A program made the translations under genes and the position numbers. A stretch of 64,000 bases of DNA from Amycolatopsis mediterranei (GTDB lineage: Bacteria > Actinomycetota > Actinomycetes > Mycobacteriales > Pseudonocardiaceae), in NCBI RefSeq assembly GCF_026017845.1, contig NZ_CP100416.1, forward strand, positions 966,453 to 1,030,452. The letters run 5' to 3'. Below, piece after piece: positions 1-9,006 of this stretch (within the stretch, counting starts at the first letter, position 1; each line of letters starts with the position of its first letter). The notes beneath the pieces were generated by a model. It worked only from the letters and a program-made list of their open reading frames with translations, was not told where the DNA came from and did not search any database.

Positions 1-1094
1 GCGAAGGCGTCCGCGTCATCGCCGGCGAGGCCCGCTTCTGCGACGAAGAGCCCGGCCTGGCGACGCACAAGGTCGCCGTCACGACGAAGGACGGCACCGA
101 AAAGCTGCCCGCCGACGTCGTCCTCATCGCCACCGGCGCCACCCCGCGCGTCCTGCCCGGCGCCGTGCCGGACGGTGAGCGCATCCTCGACTGGCGCCAG
201 CTCTACGAGCTCCAGGAGCTGCCGGAGCACCTCGCCGTGATCGGCTCGGGCGTCACCGGCGCCGAGTTCGCGTCCGCCTACACCGAGATGGGCGTCAAGG
301 TCACCGTCGTCTCCAGCCGTGACCGCGTCCTCCCGCACGAAGACGCCGACGCCGCCGCGGTGCTCGAAGAGGTCTTCTCGCAGCGCGGCACGACCGTCGC
401 GAAGCAGGCGCGCGCCGATCGCGTCGAGCGCACCGAAAAGGGCGTCGAGATCTTCCTCGCCGACGGCCGCGTGATCGAAGCCAGCCACGCGCTGATGACC
501 GTCGGTTCGGTGCCGAACACCAAGGACATCGGCCTCGACAAGGTCGGCATCTCGCCCGGCCCCGGCGGGTTCATCACCGTCGACCGCGTTTCGCGCACCT
601 CCGTTCCCGGGATCTACGCCGCCGGCGACTGCACCGGCGTGCTCATGCTCGCCTCGGTGGCGAGCATGCAGGGCCGCATCGCGATGTGGCACGCGCTGGG
701 CGAAGGCGTCGCGCCGATCAAGCTCAAGACCGTCGCCGCCAACGTGTTCACCCACCCGGAGATCGCCACCGTCGGCATCAGCCAGCAGGCGATCGACTCC
801 GGCGAGGTGCCCGCGCGCACCATCATGCTGCCCCTGGCCACCAACGCGCGCGCGAAGATGGAAGGCCTCCGCCGAGGCTTCGTGAAGCTGTTCTGCCGCC
901 CCGCCACCGGCGTGGTCGTCGGTGGTGTCGTCGTGGCGCCGCAGGCGAGCGAACTCATCCTTCCCATCGCGCTCGCCGTCCAGAACCAGCTCACAGTGGA
1001 CCACCTGGCACTGACATTTTCGGTGTACCCGTCGCTGTCGGGCTCGATCACCGAGGCCGGGCGGCAGCTCATGCGCCACGACGATCTCGACTGA
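1..1094 (+). CDS. lpdA: NAD(P)H-quinone dehydrogenase, LpdA-type flavoprotein (5' end outside window)
   Basis: This is the C-terminal part of a pyridine nucleotide-disulfide oxidoreductase. The open frame runs in from base 3 without a start, so the N-terminal FAD-binding region lies upstream. Visible parts are the end of the first dinucleotide fold (LIATGATPR), the NAD(P)-binding GSGVTGAEFA motif, the second FAD-contact motif AAGDCTG and the dimerisation domain. The C-terminus lacks the HPT/HE pair of true lipoamide dehydrogenases in its usual setting (it reads VYPSLSGSITEAGR), which fits the LpdA group that reduces quinones rather than lipoamide. In mycobacteria lpdA sits beside glpD, and a glpD lies 5 kb downstream here. 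The GTG at 165 is internal, not the real start. Confidence 0.82.
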   Translation, partial: EGVRVIAGEARFCDEEPGLATHKVAVTTKDGTEKLPADVVLIATGATPRVLPGAVPDGERILDWRQLYELQELPEHLAVIGSGVTGAEFASAYTEMGVKVTVVSSRDRVLPHEDADAAAVLEEVFSQRGTTVAKQARADRVERTEKGVEIFLADGRVIEASHALMTVGSVPNTKDIGLDKVGISPGPGGFITVDRVSRTSVPGIYAAGDCTGVLMLASVASMQGRIAMWHALGEGVAPIKLKTVAANVFTHPEIATVGISQQAIDSGEVPARTIMLPLATNARAKMEGLRRGFVKLFCRPATGVVVGGVVVAPQASELILPIALAVQNQLTVDHLALTFSVYPSLSGSITEAGRQLMRHDDLD

Positions 1095-1166
1095 TCCGGC
1101 ACGCAACCCGGGCGCACCCGTCGCGTCTTGTCGGTTGTCAGGCTGAAGGACGCGAAGGGTGCGAAC

Positions 1167-1634
1167 GTGCGCAAGACGGTGGTTTTCGTTGCGGCAGCGG
1201 TGATCGGCGCGACGACGCTGACGGGATCGGCGATGGCGCAGAGCACCGGTCCGGCGCCGAGCACGAGCCCGGCCCGGAGTGCCACCGCGGGCATGGTGCA
1301 GCTCAACGTGAACACCGCGATCAACCAGACGCTGGTGGACAAGTACGTCCGCGACGCGCCGAACGTCGCGCTCGCGAAGTGCGAAGGCCCTTCGCCGGCG
1401 TTCTCCTCGCCGGCGCTGACCTTCACCAACTACACCCCCGGCCCGTTCATGGGCGCCGACGCGAACATCAGCGCCGACGCCGAGCTCAAGCCCGGCACCG
1501 CGGCGGGGACGTACCCGCTGACCGTGACCTGCGGCGGCCAGACCTACACCACGCAGTTCACGGTGCCGGCCACGCAGGTCGCGAAGGTGCCCTCCGGCGC
1601 CGCGAAGGCGGGCGACGGCAGCATGGCCGGCTGA
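1167..1634 (+). CDS. Small secreted protein, paralogue of the next gene without a membrane anchor
   Basis: The GTG at 1167 is preferred because a GAAGGG stretch lies about 7 nt before it and the protein then begins with RKTVVF and a hydrophobic signal peptide ending near AMA-Q. An upstream start at 1128 would put 13 extra residues before the signal. The mature part is a beta-rich domain of about 110 residues with two Cys (AKCEG and TVTCGG). Its C-terminus (QVAKVPSGAAKAGDGSMAG) parallels that of the neighbouring 1774-2292 product but stops where the neighbour continues into a transmembrane segment, and the Thr of the neighbour's PQTGGG motif is Ala here. It is therefore probably released rather than anchored. 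Function unknown. Confidence 0.72.
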   Translation: MRKTVVFVAAAVIGATTLTGSAMAQSTGPAPSTSPARSATAGMVQLNVNTAINQTLVDKYVRDAPNVALAKCEGPSPAFSSPALTFTNYTPGPFMGADANISADAELKPGTAAGTYPLTVTCGGQTYTTQFTVPATQVAKVPSGAAKAGDGSMAG

Positions 1635-1651
1635 TTTCGAAAACGCCCACG

Positions 1652-1685
1652 ACCACCCTGGAGCCGCGCTCCGGGGTGGTTTTTT
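1652..1685 (+). terminator. Intrinsic terminator
   Basis: A 13-bp stem (ACCACCCTGGAGC pairing with GCTCCGGGGTGGT, one G-T pair) closes a CGC loop and is followed directly by a T run. It ends the transcript of the small secreted protein 18 nt after its stop. Confidence 0.9.
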
Positions 1686-1773
1686 CTGGGCCCGAGGCAA
1701 CCTCTCCGCAGGTAGAGCGTCTTTTGAAGCAGAGCTCCCGGGGGAGTTTTTCCAAGGGGAAAAGGGGACGGAA

Positions 1774-2292
1774 ATGAAAAAGGTGCTGGCGGTCGCCGCT
1801 GTTTCGGGCGGATTGCTGCTCTCGGCTCCGGCGGCCTTCGCCGCCACGCCGGCCGGGCACGCCGGAAATCCGAAGGCCTACTTGCGCGTCATGCCGACCG
1901 CTGCCCGGGCGGGCGCGAAGGTGCAGATCCGGCTCGGCTGCGAAGCCTCGAGCACGAGCGACCTGGCCTCCCCGGTTCTGAAGATCGGCGCGTTGCGGCG
2001 CGTCGGCCCGCAGAACGACCCGGCCAAGGCACCCGCCGCGGCCGCGTCGGCGACCGTGCAGGCCGCCGCACCCGGCGTCTACAAGGTGTCGTTCTCCTGC
2101 GGCGGCGCGGAACTGACCACGAAGTTCACCGTTCTGGGTGAACGTCGTCAGGTGGCCAAGGTGCCGTCGGGAGCACCGCAGACCGGCGGGGGACCCGGCG
2201 ATCACGGTTCGCTCGCCGCCGCGGGTGCCATGGGCGTGCTGGCCCTCGGCGGCGGCGGTCTCGTACTGGCCCGGCGGTCGTGGCGCCGCTGA
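1774..2292 (+). CDS. Surface protein with signal peptide and C-terminal sortase-like anchor
   Basis: This is a 172-residue protein with a clear signal peptide (MKKVLAVAAV to AFAATPA). It has one beta-rich domain with two Cys (RLGCEAS, SFSCGGA), a linker KVPSGAPQTGGG, a hydrophobic segment (AAAGAMGVLALGGGGLVLA) and the basic tail RRSWRR. That order (motif, membrane segment, positive tail) is the architecture of a sortase substrate, although the motif is not LPXTG. A sortase gene follows within 101 bp. An AAGGGG-type ribosome site lies just before the ATG. The domain resembles the preceding gene, so the two are probably tandem paralogues. The ligand or role at the surface cannot be read from the sequence. 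Confidence 0.75.
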   Translation: MKKVLAVAAVSGGLLLSAPAAFAATPAGHAGNPKAYLRVMPTAARAGAKVQIRLGCEASSTSDLASPVLKIGALRRVGPQNDPAKAPAAAASATVQAAAPGVYKVSFSCGGAELTTKFTVLGERRQVAKVPSGAPQTGGGPGDHGSLAAAGAMGVLALGGGGLVLARRSWRR

Positions 2293-2392
2293 GCGCCGCG
2301 GGGGCGTCTCGAGGTTCGCGGGAGGTACCGTCGGGCTCGACCATCGGACCACCCGGACGTGTGAACTCGCCGACGCCAGTGAGGGGGAGAGC

Positions 2393-3040
2393 ATGACCAG
2401 CAGGATCACGAACCGACGGGGTGTCCTGATCGCCCTCGTCGTGGCGGTGCTGGCCGCGCTGGCGGTGCTGGCGCTGACGTTCGGTGGTGGCCCAGGCTCG
2501 GACACCGCGCAGCCGCCGCCCGCCCAGCCGGTCGCGGTGGTTCCGGCGCCCCAGGCGGGCGGTCAGGACGCCGCTGCGGCGCTGCCCAAGTCGGAACCCG
2601 TCTCGATCGACATCCCGAAGATCGGCGCGCACTCGTCGCTGGTCCCGCTCGGCCTCAACCCGGACAACACCGTCCAGGTGCCGCCGGTGACCACGCCGTT
2701 GCAGGCCGGCTGGTACACCTACGCGCCGACGCCGGGCGAGACCGGCCCGGCCGTCGTACTGGGGCACGTCGACGGCAACCACCAGAAGGGCATCTTCTTC
2801 CGGCTCAAGGAGCTGGCTCCCGGTGACCGGGTCTCGATCGCCCGCAAGGACGGCACCACGGTGGTGTTCGAGGTGACGAAGGTGCACCAGGTGCCGAAGA
2901 AGGACTTCGAAGCCGAAGGCGTCTACGACGACACGGCCGGTCCCGAGCTGCGGCTGATCACCTGCGGGGGTGTCTTCGACCGGAACGCGCACAACTACGT
3001 CGACAACATCGTCGTCTACGCCCGCCTGGTCCAGGCCTGA
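2393..3040 (+). CDS. Class F-type sortase
   Basis: The ATG at 2393 follows a strong GAGGGGGA ribosome site; the frame is open further upstream but that part overlaps the previous gene. The product has 215 residues: a short cytoplasmic start (MTSRITNRRG), one N-terminal membrane segment, a Pro/Ala-rich linker and a sortase beta-barrel. The catalytic His lies in VVLGHVDG, the Cys in LRLITCGG, and an Arg follows in FDRNAHNY. Short length, the TCGG context and the Y-x-DN-x-VVYA ending match the actinobacterial class F group. It would join the protein encoded just upstream, and perhaps others, to the cell envelope. Subclass assignment is from memory of the family, not from a search. Confidence 0.85.
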   Translation: MTSRITNRRGVLIALVVAVLAALAVLALTFGGGPGSDTAQPPPAQPVAVVPAPQAGGQDAAAALPKSEPVSIDIPKIGAHSSLVPLGLNPDNTVQVPPVTTPLQAGWYTYAPTPGETGPAVVLGHVDGNHQKGIFFRLKELAPGDRVSIARKDGTTVVFEVTKVHQVPKKDFEAEGVYDDTAGPELRLITCGGVFDRNAHNYVDNIVVYARLVQA

Positions 3041-3120
3041 TTTTCGGTTTTTGTCGGTGCCCGGTGCCAGACTGTCCGGGTCGTCACCAGCGGCGGCACA
3101 GACGAGGGTTGGGAGTCGGC

Positions 3121-3924
3121 ATGGTGTTCCGGGACGAAAGATGGCCCGACGGTACGCCCGGCTGGGTGGACCTGATGGTGCCCGATCAGGCGAAGGCGAT
3201 CGCCTTCTACAGCGGCCTGTTCGGTTGGGACGTGCATCGGGGTGGTGAGGAGACCGGCTTCTACGGCATGGCGGAGCTGCGGGGACGCCCGGTCGCCGGC
3301 ATCGGCCAGACCCCACCGGGGCAGGACATCCCCGCGGCCTGGACGACGTACCTCGCGGTGTCCGATGTGGACCGCACGGCCGCGGCCATCACCGAGGCGG
3401 GCGGGCAGATCGTCATGCCGGTGATGGAGGTGATGAAGGAGGGCCGGATGGCCGTCGCGGCCGATCCGGCGGGCGCGGTCTTCGGCCTCTGGGAGGCCGG
3501 GAACCACATCGGTACGCAGGTCACGTCGGCCCCGGGCACCCTGGCCTGGAACGACTGCATGAGCCGGGACTATCCGGCGGCGAAGCCGTTCTACGAAGAG
3601 ATCTTCGGCTTCGGCTTCCAGGACATCTCGGGCGACGACTTCACGTACGCGGTGGTGCTCATCGACGGGCGCCCGGTCGGCGGCCTCGGCGCGATCCCCG
3701 CCTCGGTACCCCCGGAGGTGCCGTCGTACTGGGCGGCGTACTTCTGGGTGGCGGACGCCGACGCGAGCGCGGCCAAGGTGGTCGAGCTCGGCGGCACGGT
3801 CGACGGGAAACCGTGGGACTCGCCGTACGGGCGGCAGGTGAAGGTCATCGACGACCAGGGCGTGCCGTTCACGGTCATCGCCCCGAACGAGCAGTCGGGC
3901 GAGCCGGAAGGCTGGGAGGTCTGA
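3121..3924 (+). CDS. Two-domain VOC (glyoxalase-fold) protein
   Basis: The product has 267 residues with two tandem VOC half-barrel pairs, about residues 10-130 and 140-260. Each begins with the WVDLMVPD.AKAIAFYSGLFGW or WNDCMSRDYPAAKPFYEEIFGF pattern and ends in a V/PFTVIAP or VFGLWEAG strand. Such proteins bind small molecules or act as glyoxalase/dioxygenase relatives. The two domains lack an obvious full H/E metal triad, so the reaction cannot be assigned. The ATG at 3121 is chosen because homologues begin a few residues before the first domain and a GGGAG lies upstream. It is convergent with glpK across a hairpin. Confidence 0.8.
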   Translation: MVFRDERWPDGTPGWVDLMVPDQAKAIAFYSGLFGWDVHRGGEETGFYGMAELRGRPVAGIGQTPPGQDIPAAWTTYLAVSDVDRTAAAITEAGGQIVMPVMEVMKEGRMAVAADPAGAVFGLWEAGNHIGTQVTSAPGTLAWNDCMSRDYPAAKPFYEEIFGFGFQDISGDDFTYAVVLIDGRPVGGLGAIPASVPPEVPSYWAAYFWVADADASAAKVVELGGTVDGKPWDSPYGRQVKVIDDQGVPFTVIAPNEQSGEPEGWEV

Positions 3925-3930
3925 AGGGAC

Positions 3931-3965
3931 GGGCCGGGAGCGCCACGAGGCGGCACCCCCGGCCC
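3931..3965. terminator. Hairpin between convergent genes
   Basis: GGGCCGGG (3931-3938) pairs perfectly with CCCGGCCC (3958-3965), with a smaller CGCC/GGCG hairpin nested inside. It lies between the VOC gene and the glpK stop and has no T run, so it may work in both directions with Rho help. Confidence 0.5.
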
Positions 3966-3972
3966 TCGCCGG

Positions 3973-5487
3973 TCAGTCCTCTTCGGAGACCCAGTCGAAG
4001 GTCTTGGTGACGGCCTTCTTCCAGTTGCGGTACTCGCGCTCGCGGCGGGCGTCGTCCATCCCCGGGTCCCACTGCTTGTCCTGGGCCCAGTTGGTGCGGA
4101 TGTCGTCCTCGGACTTCCAGAACCCGACGGCGAGGCCGGCGGCGTACGCGGCACCCAGCGCGGTGGTCTCGTTGACCACCGGGCGGATCACCGGCACGCC
4201 GAGGATGTCGGCCTGGAACTGCATGAGCAGCTCGTTGACGACCATGCCGCCGTCGACCTTGAGCGACTTCAGCGGGACTCCGGAGTCGGCGTTCATGGCG
4301 TCGATGACCTCGCGCGACTGGAAGGCGGTCGCCTCCAGCACCGCGCGGGCGAGGTGGCCCTTGTTGACGAACCGGGTGAGCCCGACGATCGCGCCGCGAG
4401 CGTCGGATCGCCAGTAAGGAGCGAACAGGCCCGAGAACGCCGGGACGAAGTACGCGCCGCCGTTGTCCTCGACGCTGCGCGCGTGCTCCTCGATCTCGGC
4501 CGCGGTCGCGATCATGCCGAGGTTGTCGCGCAGCCACTGCACCAGCGAACCGGTGACGGCGATGGAGCCTTCCAGCGCGTAGATCGTGTCGTTCGAGCCG
4601 ATCTTGTAGCAGACCGTGGTGAGCAGCCCGTTCTGCGACATCACCTTTTCGGTACCGGTGTTGAGCAGCATGAAGTTGCCGGTGCCGTAGGTGTTCTTGG
4701 CCTCGCCGGGCGAGAGGCAGGCCTGGCCGAACGTCGCGGCCTGCTGGTCGCCCAGGATGCCCGCGATCGGGACGCCGGCCAGCGCGCCCTTCTCGCGGAC
4801 CTTGCCGTACTCCTCGGACGAGGAGCGGATCTCCGGCAGCATCGAAAGGGGGATGCCCATCTCGCCGGCGATCCCGTCGTCCCACTGCAGGGTGTCGAGA
4901 TCCATCAGCATGGTGCGGGAGGCGTTGGTCGGGTCGGTGACGTGCACGCCGCCGTCGGTGCCGCCGGTCATGTTCCACAGCACCCAGGTGTCCATGTTGC
5001 CGAAGATCAAGTCACCGGCCTCGGCCTTCTCGCGCGCGCCCTCGACGTTGTCCAGGATCCACTTGATCTTGGGTCCGGAGAAGTAGGTCGCGAGCGGGAG
5101 GCCGACCTTGTCGCGGTAGCGCTCCTGGCCGCCGCCGAGGTTGCCGAGCTCGGTGACGATCTTGTCGGTGCGGGTGTCCTGCCAGACGATCGCGTTGTAC
5201 ACCGGCCGGCCGGTCGTCTTGTCCCAGACGAGCGCGGTTTCGCGCTGGTTGGTGATGCCGACGGCGGCGATGTCCTTGGCGGTGAGGTCGGCCTTGGCCA
5301 GCGCGCCCGCGGCGACCCGGCGGGTGTTCTCCCAGATCTCTTCCGCGTTGTGCTCGACCCAGCCGGCGCGGGGGAAGATCTGCTCGTGCTCGCGCTGGTC
5401 GACCGAGACGACCCGGCCCTCGTGGTTGAAGATCATGCACCGCGTGGAAGTCGTGCCCTGGTCGATCGCGGCTACGTACGAAGTCAT
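3973..5487 (-). CDS. glpK: Glycerol kinase
   Basis: This is a full-length 504-residue FGGY-family kinase that phosphorylates glycerol to glycerol 3-phosphate with ATP in the cytoplasm. The N-terminal phosphate-binding loop [12 protein letters not shown], the glycerol-site R83/E84-type segment [10 protein letters not shown], the YGTGNF segment and the C-terminal ATP-site [12 protein letters not shown] are all present. Length matches the bacterial family. A GGGAG ribosome site precedes the ATG. It lies 34 bp downstream of glpF on the same strand, so glpFK form an operon for facilitated uptake with phosphorylation trapping, and glpD is divergent. Confidence 0.97.
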   Translation of the reverse strand: MTSYVAAIDQGTTSTRCMIFNHEGRVVSVDQREHEQIFPRAGWVEHNAEEIWENTRRVAAGALAKADLTAKDIAAVGITNQRETALVWDKTTGRPVYNAIVWQDTRTDKIVTELGNLGGGQERYRDKVGLPLATYFSGPKIKWILDNVEGAREKAEAGDLIFGNMDTWVLWNMTGGTDGGVHVTDPTNASRTMLMDLDTLQWDDGIAGEMGIPLSMLPEIRSSSEEYGKVREKGALAGVPIAGILGDQQAATFGQACLSPGEAKNTYGTGNFMLLNTGTEKVMSQNGLLTTVCYKIGSNDTIYALEGSIAVTGSLVQWLRDNLGMIATAAEIEEHARSVEDNGGAYFVPAFSGLFAPYWRSDARGAIVGLTRFVNKGHLARAVLEATAFQSREVIDAMNADSGVPLKSLKVDGGMVVNELLMQFQADILGVPVIRPVVNETTALGAAYAAGLAVGFWKSEDDIRTNWAQDKQWDPGMDDARREREYRNWKKAVTKTFDWVSEED

Positions 5488-5521
5488 GTGTGCTCCCGGA
5501 AATCGGCGTCGGAGGAGGCGA

Positions 5522-6271
5522 TCAGGTCAGGTTGTGGACGACGAGGTAGAGCAGGGCGGCGAGGGCGCCGCCGGCCAGCGGGCCGACGACGGGGATCCAC
5601 GAGTAGCCCCAGTTGGCGTTCGCCTTGTTGCGGATCGGCATCAGGAACGCGTACGCGATCCGGGGGCCGAGGTCACGCGCCGGGTTGATGGCGTACCCCG
5701 TCGGGCCACCGAGGGAGGTGCCGATCACGAGGACGACGAAGGAGACACCCGCGTAGCCCAGCGCGGAGTTGCCGAAGTTCGGCGTCCCGCCGTCACCGGC
5801 GGCGTAGGTCGGGCTGAGCAGGATCCACGCGACCAGGACGAAGGTGCCGATGATCTCGGTGACGAGGTTCCACACGGTGTTCGGGATCTGCGGGCCGGTG
5901 GAGAAGATGCCGAGGGTGTTCTCGGGCTCGGGGTGGTCGTCGAACTGCAGCTTGTAGGTGGCCCAGCAGAGCATGGCGCCGATGATGGCGCCGGCGAACT
6001 GGCCGATGAAGTAGAACGGGACGTTGGCCCATGGGGTCTTGTCGGCGATGGCGAGGCCCAGCGTCACCGCCGGGTTGAGGTGCGCGCCGCTGGGCGCGGC
6101 GATGCTGGCGCCGGTGAAGACGGCGAACGCCCAGCCGAAGTTGATGAAGAGCATGCCGCCGTTGTTGCCGTTGGTTTTCCGGAGGACGTGGTTCGCGACC
6201 ACACCGTTGCCGAGCAGGATCAGGGCCGCCGTACCCAGTAGTTCCCAGACGATTATTGCCCCTGCACTCAC
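5522..6271 (-). CDS. glpF: Glycerol uptake facilitator (aquaglyceroporin)
   Basis: This is a MIP-family channel of 249 residues with six membrane spans and two half-helices. The first NPA box is in [11 protein letters not shown] and the second in [13 protein letters not shown]. The Asp after the second NPA Arg and the long loop between helices are typical of glycerol-conducting aquaglyceroporins. The GTG at 6271 is chosen because GGAGGT lies 6 nt before it and the first helix ([19 protein letters not shown]) starts there; the frame stays open 53 codons upstream but that part is Arg/Pro-rich and unlike the family. First gene of the glpFK operon. Confidence 0.95.
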   Translation of the reverse strand: MSAGAIIVWELLGTAALILLGNGVVANHVLRKTNGNNGGMLFINFGWAFAVFTGASIAAPSGAHLNPAVTLGLAIADKTPWANVPFYFIGQFAGAIIGAMLCWATYKLQFDDHPEPENTLGIFSTGPQIPNTVWNLVTEIIGTFVLVAWILLSPTYAAGDGGTPNFGNSALGYAGVSFVVLVIGTSLGGPTGYAINPARDLGPRIAYAFLMPIRNKANANWGYSWIPVVGPLAGGALAALLYLVVHNLT

Positions 6272-6374
6272 CGCTGCACCTCCACACTGGACACTCTGCG
6301 CAGGGTCGATCACGGCGTGCCACGGCACCGTTGCCGACCCACGTCCGCGCGACGTTACCGGGGCGTAGAAGCTA

Positions 6375-6392
6375 CTTCCAAGCACCTGGAAG
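6375..6392. promoter_or_regulatory. Inverted repeat between glpF and glpD (candidate glycerol operator)
   Basis: CTTCCA-N6-TGGAAG is a perfect dyad inside the 259-bp divergent region. A direct repeat TCAAGATCG follows at 6403-6411 and 6427-6435 (24-bp period). Either could be the site of an IclR/GylR-type glycerol regulator, which is not encoded in this window. Confidence 0.4.
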
Positions 6393-6530
6393 GCGAATCT
6401 TTTCAAGATCGTGGTGAAGTGCCCGGTCAAGATCGCGGAGGGTTACGCCACAAGTGTCATCCGTGGACGGGCGGATGATCACCGGGTCGTGCGATGCTGG
6501 AAGCCTCGCCGGCACGAGGAGGACTGTCAC

Positions 6531-8264
6531 GTGGCGCAGCACGCAGCGGAGACGAACCCGGCTCGACTGGGTCCGGTCAAGCGGGAAGAGACTTGGCAGC
6601 GGCTCGGCAAGGAGACGTTCGACCTCGTCGTCATCGGCGGCGGCGTGGTCGGGGCGGGCACGGCGCTGGACGCCGCGACGCGCGGCCTGCGGGTCGCGCT
6701 CGTCGAGGCCCGCGACCTCGCGTCCGGGACGTCGAGCCGGTCGAGCAAGCTCTTCCACGGCGGCCTGCGGTACCTGGAGCAGCTCGAGTTCGGGCTGGTC
6801 AGGGAGGCGCTGCGCGAGCGTGAGCTGATGCTGACGACCATCGCGCCCCACCTGGTGAAGCCGGTCAGCTTCCTGTACCCGCTGACGCACCGCGTGTGGG
6901 AACGCCCGTACACCGCGGCGGGCCTGCTGATGTACGACACGATGGGCGGCGCCCGCAGCGTCCCGGGGCAGAAGCACCTGACCCGCGCGGGCGCGCTGCG
7001 GATGGTGCCGGCGCTCAAGCGGTCGGCGCTGATCGGCGGGATCCGCTACTACGACGCGCAGTCCGACGACGCCCGCCACACGATGACGGTGGCGCGGACC
7101 GCGGCGCACTACGGCGCGGTCGTGCGGACGTCGACCCAGGTCGTCGGGTTCCTGCGCGAAGCCGACCGGGTGTCGGGCGTGCGCGTGCGCGACGTCGAGG
7201 ACGGCCGCGAAACGGAGATCTCGGCGGCCGCGGTGATCAACTGCACCGGCGTCTGGACCGACGAGCTGCAGCGCCTGTCGGGTGGCCGCGGCCGGTTCCG
7301 GGTGCGCGCGAGCAAGGGCGTGCACATCGTCGTCCCGCGCGACCGGATCGTCTCGGAGTCGGGGATGATCCTGCGCACCGAGAAGTCGGTGCTGTTCGTC
7401 ATCCCGTGGCGCAACCACTGGATCGTCGGGACGACGGACACCGACTGGGAGCTCGACCTGGCCCACCCGGCGGCGACGAAGCACGACATCGACTACATCC
7501 TCGAGCACGTCAACACGGTCCTGGCGACCCCGCTGACCCACGACGACATCGAAGGCGTGTACGCGGGCCTTCGCCCGCTGCTGGCGGGGGAGAGCGAAGA
7601 GACGTCGAAGCTGTCGCGCGAGCACGCGGTGGCGAGGGTGGCCCCGGGCCTGGTGGCGATCGCGGGCGGCAAGTACACGACGTACCGGGTGATGGCGGCG
7701 GACGCCGTCGACGCGGCGGCGGTGGACCTGCCGGGCCGGTCCCAGCCCTCGATCACGGACAAGGTCCCCCTGCTGGGTGCGGACGGCTACCACGCGCTGG
7801 TCAACCAGGCCGACCACTTGGCGGCGGAACACGGTCTGCACCCCTACCGGGTGAGGCACCTCCTGGACCGCTACGGCTCACTGGTCCACGAGGTCCTGGC
7901 CTCGGCGGAGGGCCGCCCGGAGCTGCTGAAGCCGATCGAGCACGCCCCGGACTACCTGGGCGTCGAAGTGGTGTACGCGGCTTCACACGAAGGGGCGCTG
8001 CACCTTGAGGACGTCCTGGCCCGCCGGACGCGCATCTCGATCGAGTACGCGCACCGGGGAGTGGACTGCGCCGAGCAGGTGGCCGCCCTGGTGGGCGAAG
8101 TCCTGGGCTGGTCGCCCGAAACGGTGAAGCACGAGATCGAGGTCTACCGGGCCCGGGTGGAGGCGGAGCGCGAGTCCCAGTCCCAGCCGAGCGACGAGGC
8201 GGCGGACGCGTTGCGGTCAGCGGCCCCGGAGGCCCGCGCGGGCATCGTGGAGCCGGTGAGCTGA
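6531..8264 (+). CDS. glpD: Aerobic glycerol-3-phosphate dehydrogenase
   Basis: This is a 577-residue FAD-dependent DAO-family enzyme that oxidises glycerol 3-phosphate to dihydroxyacetone phosphate and passes electrons to quinone at the membrane. The FAD-binding motif DLVVIGGGVVGAGTALDAA is followed by the substrate-site signature SSRSSKLFHGGLRYLE, then the FAD/substrate segments VPWRNHW.VGTTDTD-like and GGKYTTYR. The C-terminal helical cap domain (about 400-560) is present. The GTG at 6531 has AGGAGG 8 nt upstream and begins just before the Rossmann fold; the open frame starts earlier but is not protein-like there. It is divergent from glpFK, completing glycerol catabolism. Confidence 0.96.
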   Translation: MAQHAAETNPARLGPVKREETWQRLGKETFDLVVIGGGVVGAGTALDAATRGLRVALVEARDLASGTSSRSSKLFHGGLRYLEQLEFGLVREALRERELMLTTIAPHLVKPVSFLYPLTHRVWERPYTAAGLLMYDTMGGARSVPGQKHLTRAGALRMVPALKRSALIGGIRYYDAQSDDARHTMTVARTAAHYGAVVRTSTQVVGFLREADRVSGVRVRDVEDGRETEISAAAVINCTGVWTDELQRLSGGRGRFRVRASKGVHIVVPRDRIVSESGMILRTEKSVLFVIPWRNHWIVGTTDTDWELDLAHPAATKHDIDYILEHVNTVLATPLTHDDIEGVYAGLRPLLAGESEETSKLSREHAVARVAPGLVAIAGGKYTTYRVMAADAVDAAAVDLPGRSQPSITDKVPLLGADGYHALVNQADHLAAEHGLHPYRVRHLLDRYGSLVHEVLASAEGRPELLKPIEHAPDYLGVEVVYAASHEGALHLEDVLARRTRISIEYAHRGVDCAEQVAALVGEVLGWSPETVKHEIEVYRARVEAERESQSQPSDEAADALRSAAPEARAGIVEPVS

Positions 8265-8299
8265 GGTCCTGCGCGAGTTGATCCCGTGGGAGAACCCCG

Positions 8300-8887
8300 T
8301 CAGCGCGGGAGCTTCGCCGACGCCGTAGCGGTCAAGCTCAGCAGTTCGCGCAGCACCTCCGCGGCGATGTCGGCGAACGACCGCTGCTCGTCCTCGCGGA
8401 TCCACTGGGTGAACGCGATCGCGAACACGGTGGCGCCCGACTCCGCGGCCAGGGTCGCGGTCATGTCCTCGACGCCTCGCCGGCGCAGGGCGTCGGCGAC
8501 CGTGGTGGCGATGCTGGCGAGCTTGTGCCGCTCGCGTTCCTGCAGTGCCGGGTTCTGGTCGATGATCGATTGCCGGAGCCGGGAGTGGGCGCGGCGCTCG
8601 GCCGGGAAGAAGGTCGTCGCGGAGTGCAGCGCGGAGGCGGCGATCTCCATCGGGGACGCGTCCGGTGGCGCCGCGTCGACCCCGGCGAGGAACGCGTCCA
8701 CCAGCAGCTGCTGCCCGTGGAAGAGGACCTCGCGCTTGTCGCTGAAGTGGCGGAAGAAGGTGCGTTCGGTCAGGCCGACGGACTCGGCGATCTCCATCGC
8801 GGTCGTCTGCTCGAAACCGCGCGTGGCGAACAGCTCGAGAGCGGCTTTCTGAAGCCGCTCGGCAGCTCCCGGTTCCCAGCGCACCAT
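8300..8887 (-). CDS. TetR-family repressor
   Basis: The product has 195 residues. The N-terminal helix-turn-helix is clear (residues about 10-55: AALELFATRGFEQTTAMEIAES then GLTERTFFRHFSDK), with the usual FFRHF recognition helix. The C-terminal ligand-binding domain is all-helical and not recognisable beyond the family. It is transcribed divergently from the SDR gene at 9007, and the 119-bp region between them holds a long nested palindrome, so the most likely job is repression of both genes until a small ligand binds. The inducer is unknown. Confidence 0.9.
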   Translation of the reverse strand: MVRWEPGAAERLQKAALELFATRGFEQTTAMEIAESVGLTERTFFRHFSDKREVLFHGQQLLVDAFLAGVDAAPPDASPMEIAASALHSATTFFPAERRAHSRLRQSIIDQNPALQERERHKLASIATTVADALRRRGVEDMTATLAAESGATVFAIAFTQWIREDEQRSFADIAAEVLRELLSLTATASAKLPR

Positions 8888-8929
8888 GCGATCGAGTGTA
8901 GTGATGACAGCGGCTGACTTGAAGAGTAC

Positions 8930-8967
8930 GGTGATGTCTGTGGCTGACGTCAGTCGCAGACATCACC
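8930..8967. promoter_or_regulatory. Long nested palindromic operator between TetR and SDR genes
   Basis: Outer arms GGTGATGTCTG (8930-8940) and CAGACATCACC (8957-8967) are perfect complements. Between them lies a perfect inner palindrome CTGACGTCAG (8944-8953). A diverged copy of the left half sits exactly 30 bp earlier (8901-8920; 15 of 20 bases identical). This is what a multi-dimer TetR operator looks like. Confidence 0.75.
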
Positions 8968-9006
8968 CGCTTCGCCTCGTCGCGGAGCCGTCGGAGGAGA
9001 TCACTC

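Noticed and set aside
2200..2292. Classical LPXTG anchor on the small surface protein
   Set aside because: No LPXTG is present; the motif reads PQTGGG, so only a variant sortase signal can be proposed.
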